Of a DNA stretch of 64,000 nt, positions 56,773-64,000 are shown in pieces. Positions within the stretch are counted from its first letter, which is position 1, and each line of letters opens with the position of its first letter. The stretch is from Colwellia sp. 75C3. GTDB lineage: Bacteria > Pseudomonadota > Gammaproteobacteria > Enterobacterales > Alteromonadaceae. The position numbers and the translations under genes are program-made. The stretch covers positions 1-64,000 of the forward strand of contig NZ_PJAU01000031.1 in the NCBI RefSeq assembly GCF_002836255.1, read 5' to 3'. The notes beneath the pieces were generated by a model. It worked only from the letters and a program-made list of their open reading frames with translations. It was not told the DNA's origin and did not search any database.

Positions 56773-59145
56773 ATGCCTGAAAGCTATATTAATAAACTTG
56801 CCAAAATAGATGATCGTCTTCAATTATTAAATGAAGAGCGGCTTGCTTTGCTTAATGATCGCCAAGCGTTAATAACGCAACATGAAGCTGAATTAACCCA
56901 AAATTTCAATCTACACGCCTCTCCTGAATCTAAAATTGACCTTTTTCTTTCATATTTTAAAGGTCGTAACGATGTTTACCCATTTAGATGGGAATCAAAA
57001 AACGGTAGAAGTGGTTATTCACCTGCTTGTTGGAATGAATGGCAGCCAAAGATTTGCAACAAACCAAAAATCAGCTGTACTGAATGTAAAAATCAGAACT
57101 TTAAAGTACCAGATCACCAAGCCGTTTATGGACATTTGAAAGGGTTTAAAACCATCGGCATATATCCTCTATTAAGTGATAATTCAACGTATTTACTTGC
57201 AGCAGATTTTGATAAAGAGGACTGGTTTGAGGCTACAACGGCGTTTGCAACGACTTGCGAATCATTAAATATTCCCTATCTATTAGAACGTTCAAGAAGT
57301 GGCAACGGTGGCCATATATGGATCTTTTTCTCGGAAGCTGTAGCTGCTAGTGATGCTCGGCGATTAGGTAATGGTTTACTTCGTAAAACAATGGAACTCT
57401 ATCCGTTACTATCGTTTGATTGCTTCGATAGACTATTCCCTTGCCAAGATATTATGCCAGAGGGTGGCTTTGGTAACCTGATTGCTTTACCACTACAGCT
57501 AGAGCCAAGAAAAAATAACAATAGTGTTTTCATTAACAATGAAGGTATTCCTTATAATGATCAGTGGTCAATATTGGCAGCTACTCGAAAGGTAACTAAA
57601 TCTCAGCTTCAATCAACGCTTAATCAGTTAAACTCTTATATTGAAAGAGCGCCAGATGACATCGCAAAGAATGAGCCATGGAGGAAACTTAACGATGATG
57701 ACAGCATTAAGATCAATGATTGTCCGAAGAAGATCACATTAACGCTAGCTGATCAGTTATATGTTCCTATCGCTAATTTACCCGGAAAACTGACCTCTAA
57801 ACTAAAGCATTGTGCAGTATTTTCTAATCCAGAGTTTTACAAACGACAAGCCTTACGTTTATCAACGATTGGTACAAGTCGATATATATGCGCCGCGCAT
57901 ATAGAAAATGGTTATTTAATCTTACCAAGAGGTTGCTTAGCCGAAGCTACTCGCATCATATCAGGCCAAACAATAGAAATTGAATACAGCGATAAACGAT
58001 TTGCAGGTAGCCAATTAGAAAGAATCAAGTTCACTGGTAAACTTAAAAGCCAGCAGAAAAAAGCTGTTGATGCTTTATTTGCACAAACCAATGGCGTTTT
58101 TGTGGCATCGACGGGTTTTGGTAAAACAGTTACAGGGTTAGCTCTTATCGCAAAAAGGAAGGTGAATACCTTAATTTTGGTTCATAATCGCCAATTAGCG
58201 GAACAATGGCTTGAACGGATAAAAGTATTCTTGGTGAATGTTGAGGTAGGTTCATTATTAGGCGGTAAAGATAATCTAACCTATGAAGTTGATGTTGCTA
58301 CTTATCAAAGTTTAGTAAGCCGTAATGGAATAGACATTAAACCTGCCATTGAAAAATATGGGCAAATATTAATAGATGAATGCCACCACTTGCCTGCATC
58401 AAACTACGAGTGTTTGATAAAGTCAGTGCATGCTAAATATATTCACGGGTTTACAGCAACACCTAAACGCCAAGATGGCTTAGAAAAATTAATGCACTTT
58501 CAAATCGGCTCTGTGGTTTATAAAGCCGCAGCAACTACCAGTAGCTTTGAACAACATGTAAAGGTAGTTAAAACTAATACTTGTTTCCCTCCAGAATGGT
58601 TAATTCCTGAAACTAAACCACATATATCTCAAGTTTATAAACATTTAGTTTGTGACCAAGCTAGAAATGAAATGATTGTTAACGGCATCAAGCAGTCCGT
58701 GAATAATGACAGATCAGTCATGGTGCTTACCGAAAGAAAAGAGCATATTGAATTACTTGCTAAAATGATGACTGATAAGGGTATAAAAGTTGTTGAACTA
58801 CATGGAGGTATTTCAACAAAGCAAAGGCAGGAACGAATAGCTTTCTTATCCAGTAAACCAAGCTATGATGAAGCTGTTGTTATCTTAGCTACAGGAAAAT
58901 ACGTTGGTGAAGGTTTTGATCTACCGCATTTAGATACTTTATTTATAACACTACCGATAGCTTGGAAAGGGATTTTAGCGCAATACGCTGGACGAATTCA
59001 GCGAGAATGGAGTAGTAAAACTGTTATTCAAGTTTACGATTTTATTGATGATTTCCCGACATTACAGCGTATGTGGAAGAAACGGGAAAAAGGTTATAAA
59101 GCGTTAGGATATCAATTCAATGAACAAAAAAACTTATTGATTTAG
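56773..59145 (+). CDS. Primase-helicase fusion of the TOTE conflict type
   Basis: A 790-residue fusion. Residues about 1-42 look like a coiled coil. Residues 55-300 resemble an archaeo-eukaryotic primase domain of the TOTE conflict-system kind: Asp145 and Asp147 in AADFDKED, GNGGH (177-181), and three cysteines (95, 102, 105) that may bind zinc. From about 425 an SF2 helicase follows: Walker A ASTGFGKT (445-452), DECHH (535-539), TATP (561-564) and QYAGRIQR (737-744). All core motifs look intact. It lies 24 bp after parE inside the segment bracketed by groEL-end repeats. Related proteins are thought to act in genome conflict, but the role here is unproved. No nuclease partner is seen. Confidence 0.78.
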   Translation: MPESYINKLAKIDDRLQLLNEERLALLNDRQALITQHEAELTQNFNLHASPESKIDLFLSYFKGRNDVYPFRWESKNGRSGYSPACWNEWQPKICNKPKISCTECKNQNFKVPDHQAVYGHLKGFKTIGIYPLLSDNSTYLLAADFDKEDWFEATTAFATTCESLNIPYLLERSRSGNGGHIWIFFSEAVAASDARRLGNGLLRKTMELYPLLSFDCFDRLFPCQDIMPEGGFGNLIALPLQLEPRKNNNSVFINNEGIPYNDQWSILAATRKVTKSQLQSTLNQLNSYIERAPDDIAKNEPWRKLNDDDSIKINDCPKKITLTLADQLYVPIANLPGKLTSKLKHCAVFSNPEFYKRQALRLSTIGTSRYICAAHIENGYLILPRGCLAEATRIISGQTIEIEYSDKRFAGSQLERIKFTGKLKSQQKKAVDALFAQTNGVFVASTGFGKTVTGLALIAKRKVNTLILVHNRQLAEQWLERIKVFLVNVEVGSLLGGKDNLTYEVDVATYQSLVSRNGIDIKPAIEKYGQILIDECHHLPASNYECLIKSVHAKYIHGFTATPKRQDGLEKLMHFQIGSVVYKAAATTSSFEQHVKVVKTNTCFPPEWLIPETKPHISQVYKHLVCDQARNEMIVNGIKQSVNNDRSVMVLTERKEHIELLAKMMTDKGIKVVELHGGISTKQRQERIAFLSSKPSYDEAVVILATGKYVGEGFDLPHLDTLFITLPIAWKGILAQYAGRIQREWSSKTVIQVYDFIDDFPTLQRMWKKREKGYKALGYQFNEQKNLLI

Positions 59146-59237
59146 GGCGAAAGGTTAAAAAGAGAGGGTAGGGGTATAATAAGGGGTATTTAATCTTCAG
59201 AATTTTTCGCGCCATTGCCTGTATGGTCTGTAGTTAA

Positions 59238-59256
59238 CATGGGCGGCATGATGTAA
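59238..59256 (+). repeat. Right 19-bp direct repeat (groEL 3' end copy), candidate attR
   Basis: This exact copy of groEL bases 55869-55887, including the stop codon, lies 92 bp after the primase-helicase. It is out of any gene here. It is followed by sequence with UUCG-loop terminators that would suit the original end of groEL. Confidence 0.7.
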
Positions 59257-59387
59257 TTATGCTTGTTTAAATTGCTAACTTCTTCGTTACTTTATAGTTC
59301 GTTTAAGAAACACTAAACGTCACTATAAAGTGCCTTGAATTAAACAATTTACTCTGTGCATAAAGCATTTTATTTGCTTATAGCTTT

Positions 59388-59416
59388 AAAGCTCACTTCG
59401 GTGAGCTTTTTGCTTT
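59388..59416 (+). terminator. UUCG-loop terminator, copy 1
   Basis: AAAGCTCAC pairs with GTGAGCTTT around TTCG (59388-59409) and runs into TTTTGC. It is probably the ancestral groEL terminator, now separated from groEL by the inserted segment. Confidence 0.85.
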
Positions 59417-59557
59417 CCAGGATTTAACTTAGTTGATTTCTCTGGAGGATTTCTTCGTTGTTTTATAGTTGATTTAATAACACTAAACGTCACTATAAAG
59501 TACCTTGAATTAAACAATTTACTCTGCGCATAAAGCATTTTATTTGCTTATAGCTTT

Positions 59558-59586
59558 AAAGCTCACTTCGGTGAGCTTTTTGCTTT
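59558..59586 (+). terminator. UUCG-loop terminator, copy 2
   Basis: The same hairpin as 59388-59416, moved by 170 bp as part of the tandem duplication, with identical stem, loop and T run. Confidence 0.85.
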
Positions 59587-59695
59587 GTATCGCTTTATCA
59601 TGTTTGTCTAAATCGTCGGCATTTGACTCGCATAGAAAAGACTATGGCTCGTTTACAGCGCCTATACTAATCATTTATCCTGTGCATAAGGCATG

Positions 59696-59872
59696 TTATT
59701 TGTTTATATCATCAAAGCTTACTTTCATTAATCTATCTTTATTCGTAATATCTTTTGATTTTGAAATAGTAAGCGGAGACGTTACTGTACGTATGGGATA
59801 AGAACAAACCGTGGTATTTACTTTTATATTTTGGTGAATAAATTTACGCGTTAATAAATTGATTTTTTTCAT
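59696..59872 (-). CDS. Small hypothetical protein, 58 residues
   Basis: A 58-residue open frame with a very good ribosome-binding site (GAGGA, five bases before ATG). It begins MKKINLLTRKFIHQ, is basic at the start and acidic at the end, has one Cys, and shows no membrane helix. I recognise no family. Its 3' end overlaps the degraded third copy of the tandem repeat. It lies 110 bp after the OmpA-family gene on the same strand, beyond that gene's hairpin. Confidence 0.4.
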   Translation of the reverse strand: MKKINLLTRKFIHQNIKVNTTVCSYPIRTVTSPLTISKSKDITNKDRLMKVSFDDINK

Positions 59873-59928
59873 GGTATTCCTCTATACAAAGGTAACTTAT
59901 AACCGCTTTGTATCGGATGAAATAAATA

Positions 59929-59966
59929 GGGCTAGGCTGACGATAATATCTTCGTCACCTTAGCCC
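59929..59966 (-). terminator. Hairpin after the OmpA-family gene
   Basis: GGGCTA and TGACGA (within 59929-59943) pair with TCGTCA and TAGCCC (within 59952-59966) with a small mismatch between the two stems. Read on the minus strand it is followed by TATTTATT, a modest T-rich tail. Confidence 0.55.
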
Positions 59967-59982
59967 AACGATAAAAGTATTT

Positions 59983-61041
59983 TTAGCTTTTTATCATCAT
60001 TTTTTTAACGGTAGCTTCAATTTTTGCAAGTACTCTACGATTTGCGTCATGATCGGCAGGGGTATTACCCTGAGAGATTAATTGTGTTTCACCAAAACCT
60101 TTTGCAGATAAACGGTTTGACTCAATATTAAACTTATTAATTAATAGACTTTTAACCGCATCAGCGCGTTTTTGTGAAAGTATTAAGTTGTATTTTGCAC
60201 TACCAACAGCAGAGCTATGTCCTTCAATAACAACACTTGTATTACTATATTGCTTCATGAAATCAGCTAAACGTTGAATATCATTCATTTTTTCTGTTTT
60301 AATCTGCGCACTATTTGTTTCAAATGCTACGTTCAAATTAATATCTACTGCTTTTTCTAAAAAGAGTGGACAGCCAGTTGAATCAACTTTTACATTAGCT
60401 GGCGTATTCTTACAGTTATCTTGTTTATCGCTAATACCGTCATTATCCGTATCAACAATGATCACTTTTGCAACGACAGGTATTGCTGTAACTTCTTGAT
60501 ATACCGCTTGCTTCACTACGGGGGATTTTTTCACGTCACCAAAAGCGTATTTCAAACCAATTTTAAATCCTTGGTCGGTATAGCCATTATCAACATCACG
60601 ATAAATAACGGCTTCACTGTAAAGAGAAATTCGTTCATTTAAATCGTAGTTATAACCAGCACCTATATTTACAGCATTGTAAGATTGCGCATTATTAAAA
60701 CGTTTTACCCCAGCGAAAGCGTAAATACCGGTATCTTCAATCTTATAAATCGCGTCAAGGCCGAAGCGTGTACCATAATCGGTATCATTGCCGTTGTTAA
60801 TGTCGTAACGAGTTTTTGCTAATTCTATGCGAGCATTCCATTGTTCATTAATGATTTTTTGCAAATCAATACCTAGACCTCTACCAGCTTCAATTTGTTG
60901 CCAGTCGATCATGTCTTCTTTTGCTGTGGCCGACTTTATGTACTCGCCAAACACGCCTAGTTCCCATGTTTTATCAATGCCTTCTGCTGCTAATGGAGAG
61001 CTAATTAATGCAGCTAGCAGGGTAATGTTAAATGTTTTCAT
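59983..61041 (-). CDS. OmpA-family outer-membrane protein
   Basis: A 352-residue outer-membrane protein. The signal peptide ends near LAAEG (residue 20). Residues about 25-175 form an eight-strand barrel of the OmpA kind. A thrombospondin type 3 calcium-binding segment follows (DTDNDGISDKQDNCKNTP). The C-terminal OmpA-like domain that grips peptidoglycan holds EGHSSAVGSAKYNLILSQKRADAV and the conserved DHDANRRV. It would tie the outer membrane to the cell wall. It stands alone, apart from a possible 58-residue gene downstream. Confidence 0.88.
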   Translation of the reverse strand: MKTFNITLLAALISSPLAAEGIDKTWELGVFGEYIKSATAKEDMIDWQQIEAGRGLGIDLQKIINEQWNARIELAKTRYDINNGNDTDYGTRFGLDAIYKIEDTGIYAFAGVKRFNNAQSYNAVNIGAGYNYDLNERISLYSEAVIYRDVDNGYTDQGFKIGLKYAFGDVKKSPVVKQAVYQEVTAIPVVAKVIIVDTDNDGISDKQDNCKNTPANVKVDSTGCPLFLEKAVDINLNVAFETNSAQIKTEKMNDIQRLADFMKQYSNTSVVIEGHSSAVGSAKYNLILSQKRADAVKSLLINKFNIESNRLSAKGFGETQLISQGNTPADHDANRRVLAKIEATVKKMMIKS

Positions 61042-61313
61042 GGATAAATCCTTATTGAGTTTTGTGTGATTTTATTTAATTTCTGGCTCTATAACGAATA
61101 AGGAACGTAAAAGTCACAATATTTTAATGTTTTTTTTACAATTAACGCTCAAACCCGAAAAAAAGTAAATTTATTGAGGTAGAATGCACCCGATTTAAAA
61201 CAGCTAAAAATGTATATATAAAAATAAGAATGAAATTTATACCGATTTAATGTGACTTATTAACGATTCAGTCGTTAAGAAGTGAAGCGGTAAAATTATT
61301 GCTGGAGAATTAG

Positions 61314-61592
61314 ATGAACGATATAGAAAAAAATATAGCAGCAGAGCTTAAAAGCGAACCTGAATTAGCCTTTAGTACTTCAGACGATGACCTATTTAAA
61401 CGTGCAACAGCAACCGGCAATAACAGGCAAGGTAGCAAAGACCTTCTGGCACTCGGTATGGCTTCTCTTTGGGTAGTTTTTATTAGCATATTTATGAAGA
61501 TATTAAAGCCAATATTTAAACAGATGGCGGCGAAAGCACCGAAAATAAGTACTAATACAGCGACCAATACAACCAATAATAGGAGCAAATAA
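61314..61592 (+). CDS. Small membrane protein coupled to MscS-like gene
   Basis: A 92-residue protein with one hydrophobic helix at about 45-62 (LGMASLWVVFISIFMKIL), an acidic N-terminal half and a Thr/Asn/Lys-rich tail. The family is not recognised. GGAG precedes the ATG. Its TAA overlaps the ATG of the channel gene (TAATG), so the two are translationally coupled and the protein may assist the channel. Confidence 0.6.
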   Translation: MNDIEKNIAAELKSEPELAFSTSDDDLFKRATATGNNRQGSKDLLALGMASLWVVFISIFMKILKPIFKQMAAKAPKISTNTATNTTNNRSK

Positions 61593-62416
61593 TGGATACT
61601 GAAAACATCACCGAAAAAGCTTATTCTGGCTTTATGAGTATTTGGCATAAGGTTGTAACTTTTTTGCCCGATTTAATTGTCGCTACTATATTCTTACTTG
61701 TTGGTTGGTTAGTTTCATCCATGGTTAAAAGGTTTTTAAATAAACTGTTAATTAGAATCGGCTTTAATACTTTTTTAGATAAGCTTGGTTTAGACGCTTT
61801 ATTGAAAAAAATGGAAGTGAGCGTTACGGGTAGCCAAGTAGTAGCGAGTATTGTTTCAACATTCTTTCTATTAATATTCTTATTAGCTGCTCTTGATATT
61901 GTTGGCTTAACGGTGCTTTCAGGGTTAATTGATACCTTAGTACTGTTCTTACCTAAATTACTTGCTTCACTCGCGGTATTATTATCTGGCTTCTTTGTTG
62001 CTCAAATTGTTTTCAATGGCGTAAAAATAGCCGCTAAAAATACGGGTATAGATTATGGCCGCTCTGTTGCTGAAGTGTGTCGGGGCATTATTATCGTTAT
62101 CACTGTTTCATTATCAATAACGCAACTTGATATTGATGTTTCTCTGCTGAATAACATCATGACTGTAATTATTGCTAGTGTTGGCTTAGCAGCCGCTATT
62201 TCTTTAGGTATTGGTACTAAATCAATGGCACAAGAAATTGTCGCGGGGGTGTATTTACGAGAAATGTACCAAGTAGGCGACAACATTGAAGTAAAAGATA
62301 TCAAAGGAATCTTAGCGTCTATTGGTAGCGTAGCCAGCAAAGTAATGGGTGAAGGTGAGTCGATAACTACTGTTCCTAATACCTTTTTATTAGCTAACAA
62401 AGTTACTAAGCAATAA
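61592..62416 (+). CDS. MscS-like mechanosensitive channel-family protein
   Basis: A 274-residue inner-membrane protein of the MscS-related, TM-helix-repeat kind. Four to five hydrophobic segments lie at about 23-43, 80-110, 115-140, 160-185 and 188-210. The pore-lining helix is SVGLAAAISLGIGTKSMAQEIVAGVYL, with the Gly/Ala pattern of the family. A short beta domain follows (YQVGDNIEVKDIKGILASIG, then TTVPNTFLL). It may open on osmotic stress. It follows the small membrane protein gene with a one-base overlap, and the sigma-factor gene follows after 15 bp. Confidence 0.8.
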   Translation: MDTENITEKAYSGFMSIWHKVVTFLPDLIVATIFLLVGWLVSSMVKRFLNKLLIRIGFNTFLDKLGLDALLKKMEVSVTGSQVVASIVSTFFLLIFLLAALDIVGLTVLSGLIDTLVLFLPKLLASLAVLLSGFFVAQIVFNGVKIAAKNTGIDYGRSVAEVCRGIIIVITVSLSITQLDIDVSLLNNIMTVIIASVGLAAAISLGIGTKSMAQEIVAGVYLREMYQVGDNIEVKDIKGILASIGSVASKVMGEGESITTVPNTFLLANKVTKQ

Positions 62417-62431
62417 CTCGGACTTTTTCGT

Positions 62432-62965
62432 TTGACTACGCTTGATGAAAGGCAGCTTGTTGCGTTAGTGCAAGCCAACCTACCTTATGATACGCGTCTT
62501 TTTCAGCAATTGATTACACCATACCTACCGACTTTAAAAGGGTATTGTGCAAAATTACTTAATAATCAATCTGATGCTGAAGATGTTGTACAGGAAACTA
62601 TTATAAAGATACTCACCCACTTGAAAAACTTTAAGTGGGCAGTGTCTTTTAAAGCGTGGCTGTTTAAAATTGCGCATAACGAATGTATTAATAAAATAAG
62701 AGACCGTCGTTGGGATACTCTAGAAAATAATGATGAATATTTAGAAAATATAATCGGGGCTGAAAGTACTCACCAAGATTTAGCTACGGCGCTATCAGCA
62801 TTAATGGTCAATTTATCTTTTTCGGACCGTAACATTATGTTGTTACGTTATCGTACCGAGTTGGAATTTCAGGAAATTGCAGATATTTGTAATTTAAAGA
62901 TATCAGCCGTAAAAATGCGTCATAAAAGGGTGGTAGAATTCTTAAAAGGTCAGTTAAGGGAGTAG
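62432..62965 (+). CDS. ECF-type RNA polymerase sigma factor
   Basis: A 177-residue sigma-70-family protein of the ECF kind. Region 2 is DAEDVVQETIIKILTHLKNFKWAVSFKAWLFKIAHNECINKIRDRRW (positions about 48-95), and region 4 is LSFSDRNIMLLRYRTELEFQEIADICNLKISAVKMRHKR (about 128-168). The start is TTG; no other in-frame start keeps region 2. It lies 15 bp after the channel gene, so channel and sigma factor may be co-regulated. No anti-sigma gene is seen next to it. Confidence 0.85.
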   Translation: MTTLDERQLVALVQANLPYDTRLFQQLITPYLPTLKGYCAKLLNNQSDAEDVVQETIIKILTHLKNFKWAVSFKAWLFKIAHNECINKIRDRRWDTLENNDEYLENIIGAESTHQDLATALSALMVNLSFSDRNIMLLRYRTELEFQEIADICNLKISAVKMRHKRVVEFLKGQLRE

Positions 62966-63026
62966 GTGCTTTTTGTCCGCGTAATTTAAATGCTTCACAG
63001 TTAATAGGTCTAATCACAACTGAGGC

Positions 63027-63062
63027 GGGCTTGTCTAAAGGTTATAACCTTTAGACAAGCCC
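63027..63062. terminator. 36-bp perfect palindrome between convergent genes
   Basis: An 18-base arm starting GGGCTTGTCTAAAGG meets its exact complement with no loop (63027-63062). It lies between the sigma-factor gene and the convergent beta-propeller gene. It probably acts as a two-way terminator, though neither side has a T run. Confidence 0.55.
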
Positions 63063-63085
63063 CTATGATGAATAATCGCTAACTT

Positions 63086-64000
63086 TTAATCTTTTAAATA
63101 TAGCTCAGCCACTTCTTTTTTAGCGCTAATACGAATGCTAAGTAGAATATCAACCTGATTAGTATCAGTTAAATAATCAACGTTAATCGGTGTGTTACCG
63201 AGAATTTTAAAGGTGTTCCCGTTAAGGTCGTAAGACCACAATTGAAATTGCTCATTAATACCATAAAGCACATTGTTTTTTGTTATGAAGCGTTGGTCGC
63301 TTCCTTGATGTTCTAGTGATTCAATCAGTTGGTCTTCAGCGGGACCGGGCTGCCAAAACCTATCCATTTGATCAGTGTAAATTAATCGACCATCTTCACT
63401 TTTGAGCGCCCAGTTTACTTTTTTATCTGTGATTACCCTAAATTCAGAATTATTAAGGTTGAACTCACCAAAGGTTAATATTCCTTTAATACGTGCAGTT
63501 ATCAAGGCGGTATTATCTTCACTGTTCCAATGGAAAAGTTGTTCAATACTATGGTCGAATGGAAAGGACTCTTCAGTTGAATCTTGCTTGGAATTTTGTG
63601 TTGAAGCTAGGGCCACTTGAGTGAGTACATTATTAGCATTGACTAGAATACTCTTACCATCAACGGCCCAATCATGACCATCAATACGACTATCTATCAA
63701 AAAATGTGTGAGCTGCAGTGGACTATTGCCATCGGTTATCCAAAGTTGATCCTCACCTGAACGGTCCGATTTAAAAGCGATTAAGTCCCCATTGGGCTGA
63801 TATTGTGCATCGTATTCTGCAATATTGGAGCGTGCGATGATCGAGTAATTCTCATCTTCTCTTGTGATAAATTGGTCCGCTTGCGTCTTTGTTATTCGTG
63901 ATAGGGAAATCGTAGCAATGTCACTATCCCAATTTCCCTTAATCACAAGCATTCTTTTACCATCAGGGTGAAATATTGGTGAGCCCATTGGTGCATCAAG
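63086..64000 (-). CDS. TolB/WD40-like beta-propeller protein, partial
   Basis: The C-terminal 304 residues or so of a protein whose start lies beyond the right edge; the frame is open to base 64000. Repeated strand motifs of a beta propeller are seen: PIFHPDGKRMLVIKGN, AEYDAQYQPNGDLIAFKSDRSGEDQLWI, DWAVDGKSILV and WALKSEDGRLIYTDQ. In Alteromonadales such C-terminal propellers often sit behind a winged-helix domain of CadC-like regulators, but the N terminus is not visible here. It is convergent with the sigma-factor gene. Confidence 0.65.
   Translation of the reverse strand, partial: LDAPMGSPIFHPDGKRMLVIKGNWDSDIATISLSRITKTQADQFITREDENYSIIARSNIAEYDAQYQPNGDLIAFKSDRSGEDQLWITDGNSPLQLTHFLIDSRIDGHDWAVDGKSILVNANNVLTQVALASTQNSKQDSTEESFPFDHSIEQLFHWNSEDNTALITARIKGILTFGEFNLNNSEFRVITDKKVNWALKSEDGRLIYTDQMDRFWQPGPAEDQLIESLEHQGSDQRFITKNNVLYGINEQFQLWSYDLNGNTFKILGNTPINVDYLTDTNQVDILLSIRISAKKEVAELYLKD

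Larger units (their letters stand above)
59270..59740 (+). repeat. Tandem duplication, 170-bp unit, with decayed third copy
   Basis: Copy 1 (about 59278-59418) and copy 2 (about 59448-59588) are nearly identical and 170 bp apart. Shared stretches include CACTAAACGTCACTATAAAG and CATAAAGCATTTTATTTGCT. A third, degraded copy is seen at about 59670-59725 (TGTGCATAAGGCATGTTATT). Each of the first two ends in a strong hairpin. The gap holds no convincing plus-strand gene. Confidence 0.7.

Noticed and set aside
55888-59237. Search for an integrase or transposase inside the groEL-linked segment
   Set aside because: All three genes are accounted for as antitoxin, toxin and primase-helicase, and remaining gaps are too short for a recombinase.
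59544-59801. An 85-residue plus-strand open frame after the tandem terminators
   Set aside because: It begins inside a terminator duplication, has no ribosome-binding site and shows no family features. The minus-strand 58-residue frame has better start context.

Overview
The window is an AT-rich chromosomal segment of a marine gammaproteobacterium, most likely Colwellia or a close relative in the Alteromonadales. I infer this from the gene families (uvrA next to a YajR-type transporter, aroQ-accB-accC, fxsA-groES-groEL, a complete-looking hut locus, ssb with a Gln-rich linker) and from the AT-rich codon use. I see no rRNA, tRNA, CRISPR array or intact insertion sequence.

Layout. 1-4.8 kb: a spermidine-synthase-like methyltransferase, a YiiD-type GNAT/thioesterase fusion, a SnoaL-like secreted protein, a YeeZ-like SDR and dusC, which is coupled to a small membrane protein. 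4.8-11.9 kb: histidine utilisation, with a LysR regulator divergent from hutH-hutU and hutC divergent from hutI. The urocanase is the long form known from animals. 12-18.2 kb: ugpQ, rluF, a 749-residue FtsZ/tubulin-superfamily protein and prpE. 18.5-24.6 kb: a GNAT protein, uvrA with a LexA box, a YajR-like transporter, dodecin and a GreA/B-like factor. 24.8-33.9 kb: fadH, pssA, an Omp85-type protein, a secreted amidohydrolase, a thioesterase and ssb. 34-42.5 kb: an RND efflux operon with one adaptor, a 39-residue coupled peptide and two pumps. 42.5-46.2 kb: a lipoprotein, a Cys-rich 57-residue protein and aroQ-accB-accC. 46.5-50.7 kb: a three-gene module (PstS-like protein, outer-membrane barrel, GGDEF-EAL protein). 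50.8-55.9 kb: cutA-dsbD, fxsA and groES-groEL. 55.9-59.3 kb: an inserted segment. 60-64 kb: an OmpA-family protein, a small membrane protein with an MscS-like channel, an ECF sigma factor and a partial beta-propeller protein.

Four points stand out. (1) A 3.35-kb segment carrying parD-parE and a primase-helicase of the TOTE type lies between two perfect 19-bp copies of the groEL 3' end. Just inside its left end are two arrays of TTGCA at an exact 10-bp period. (2) The tubulin-superfamily protein keeps the nucleotide-binding and T7-loop motifs but has no division genes beside it. (3) Two TA-flanked palindromic elements of about 260 bp (26837-27096 and 43539-43800) share a conserved core, so they form one MITE-like family. 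(4) Three small genes below 60 residues have good translational context: 35895-36014, 43252-43425 and 59696-59872.

All calls come from reading motifs and sequence. No database search or structure prediction was run.
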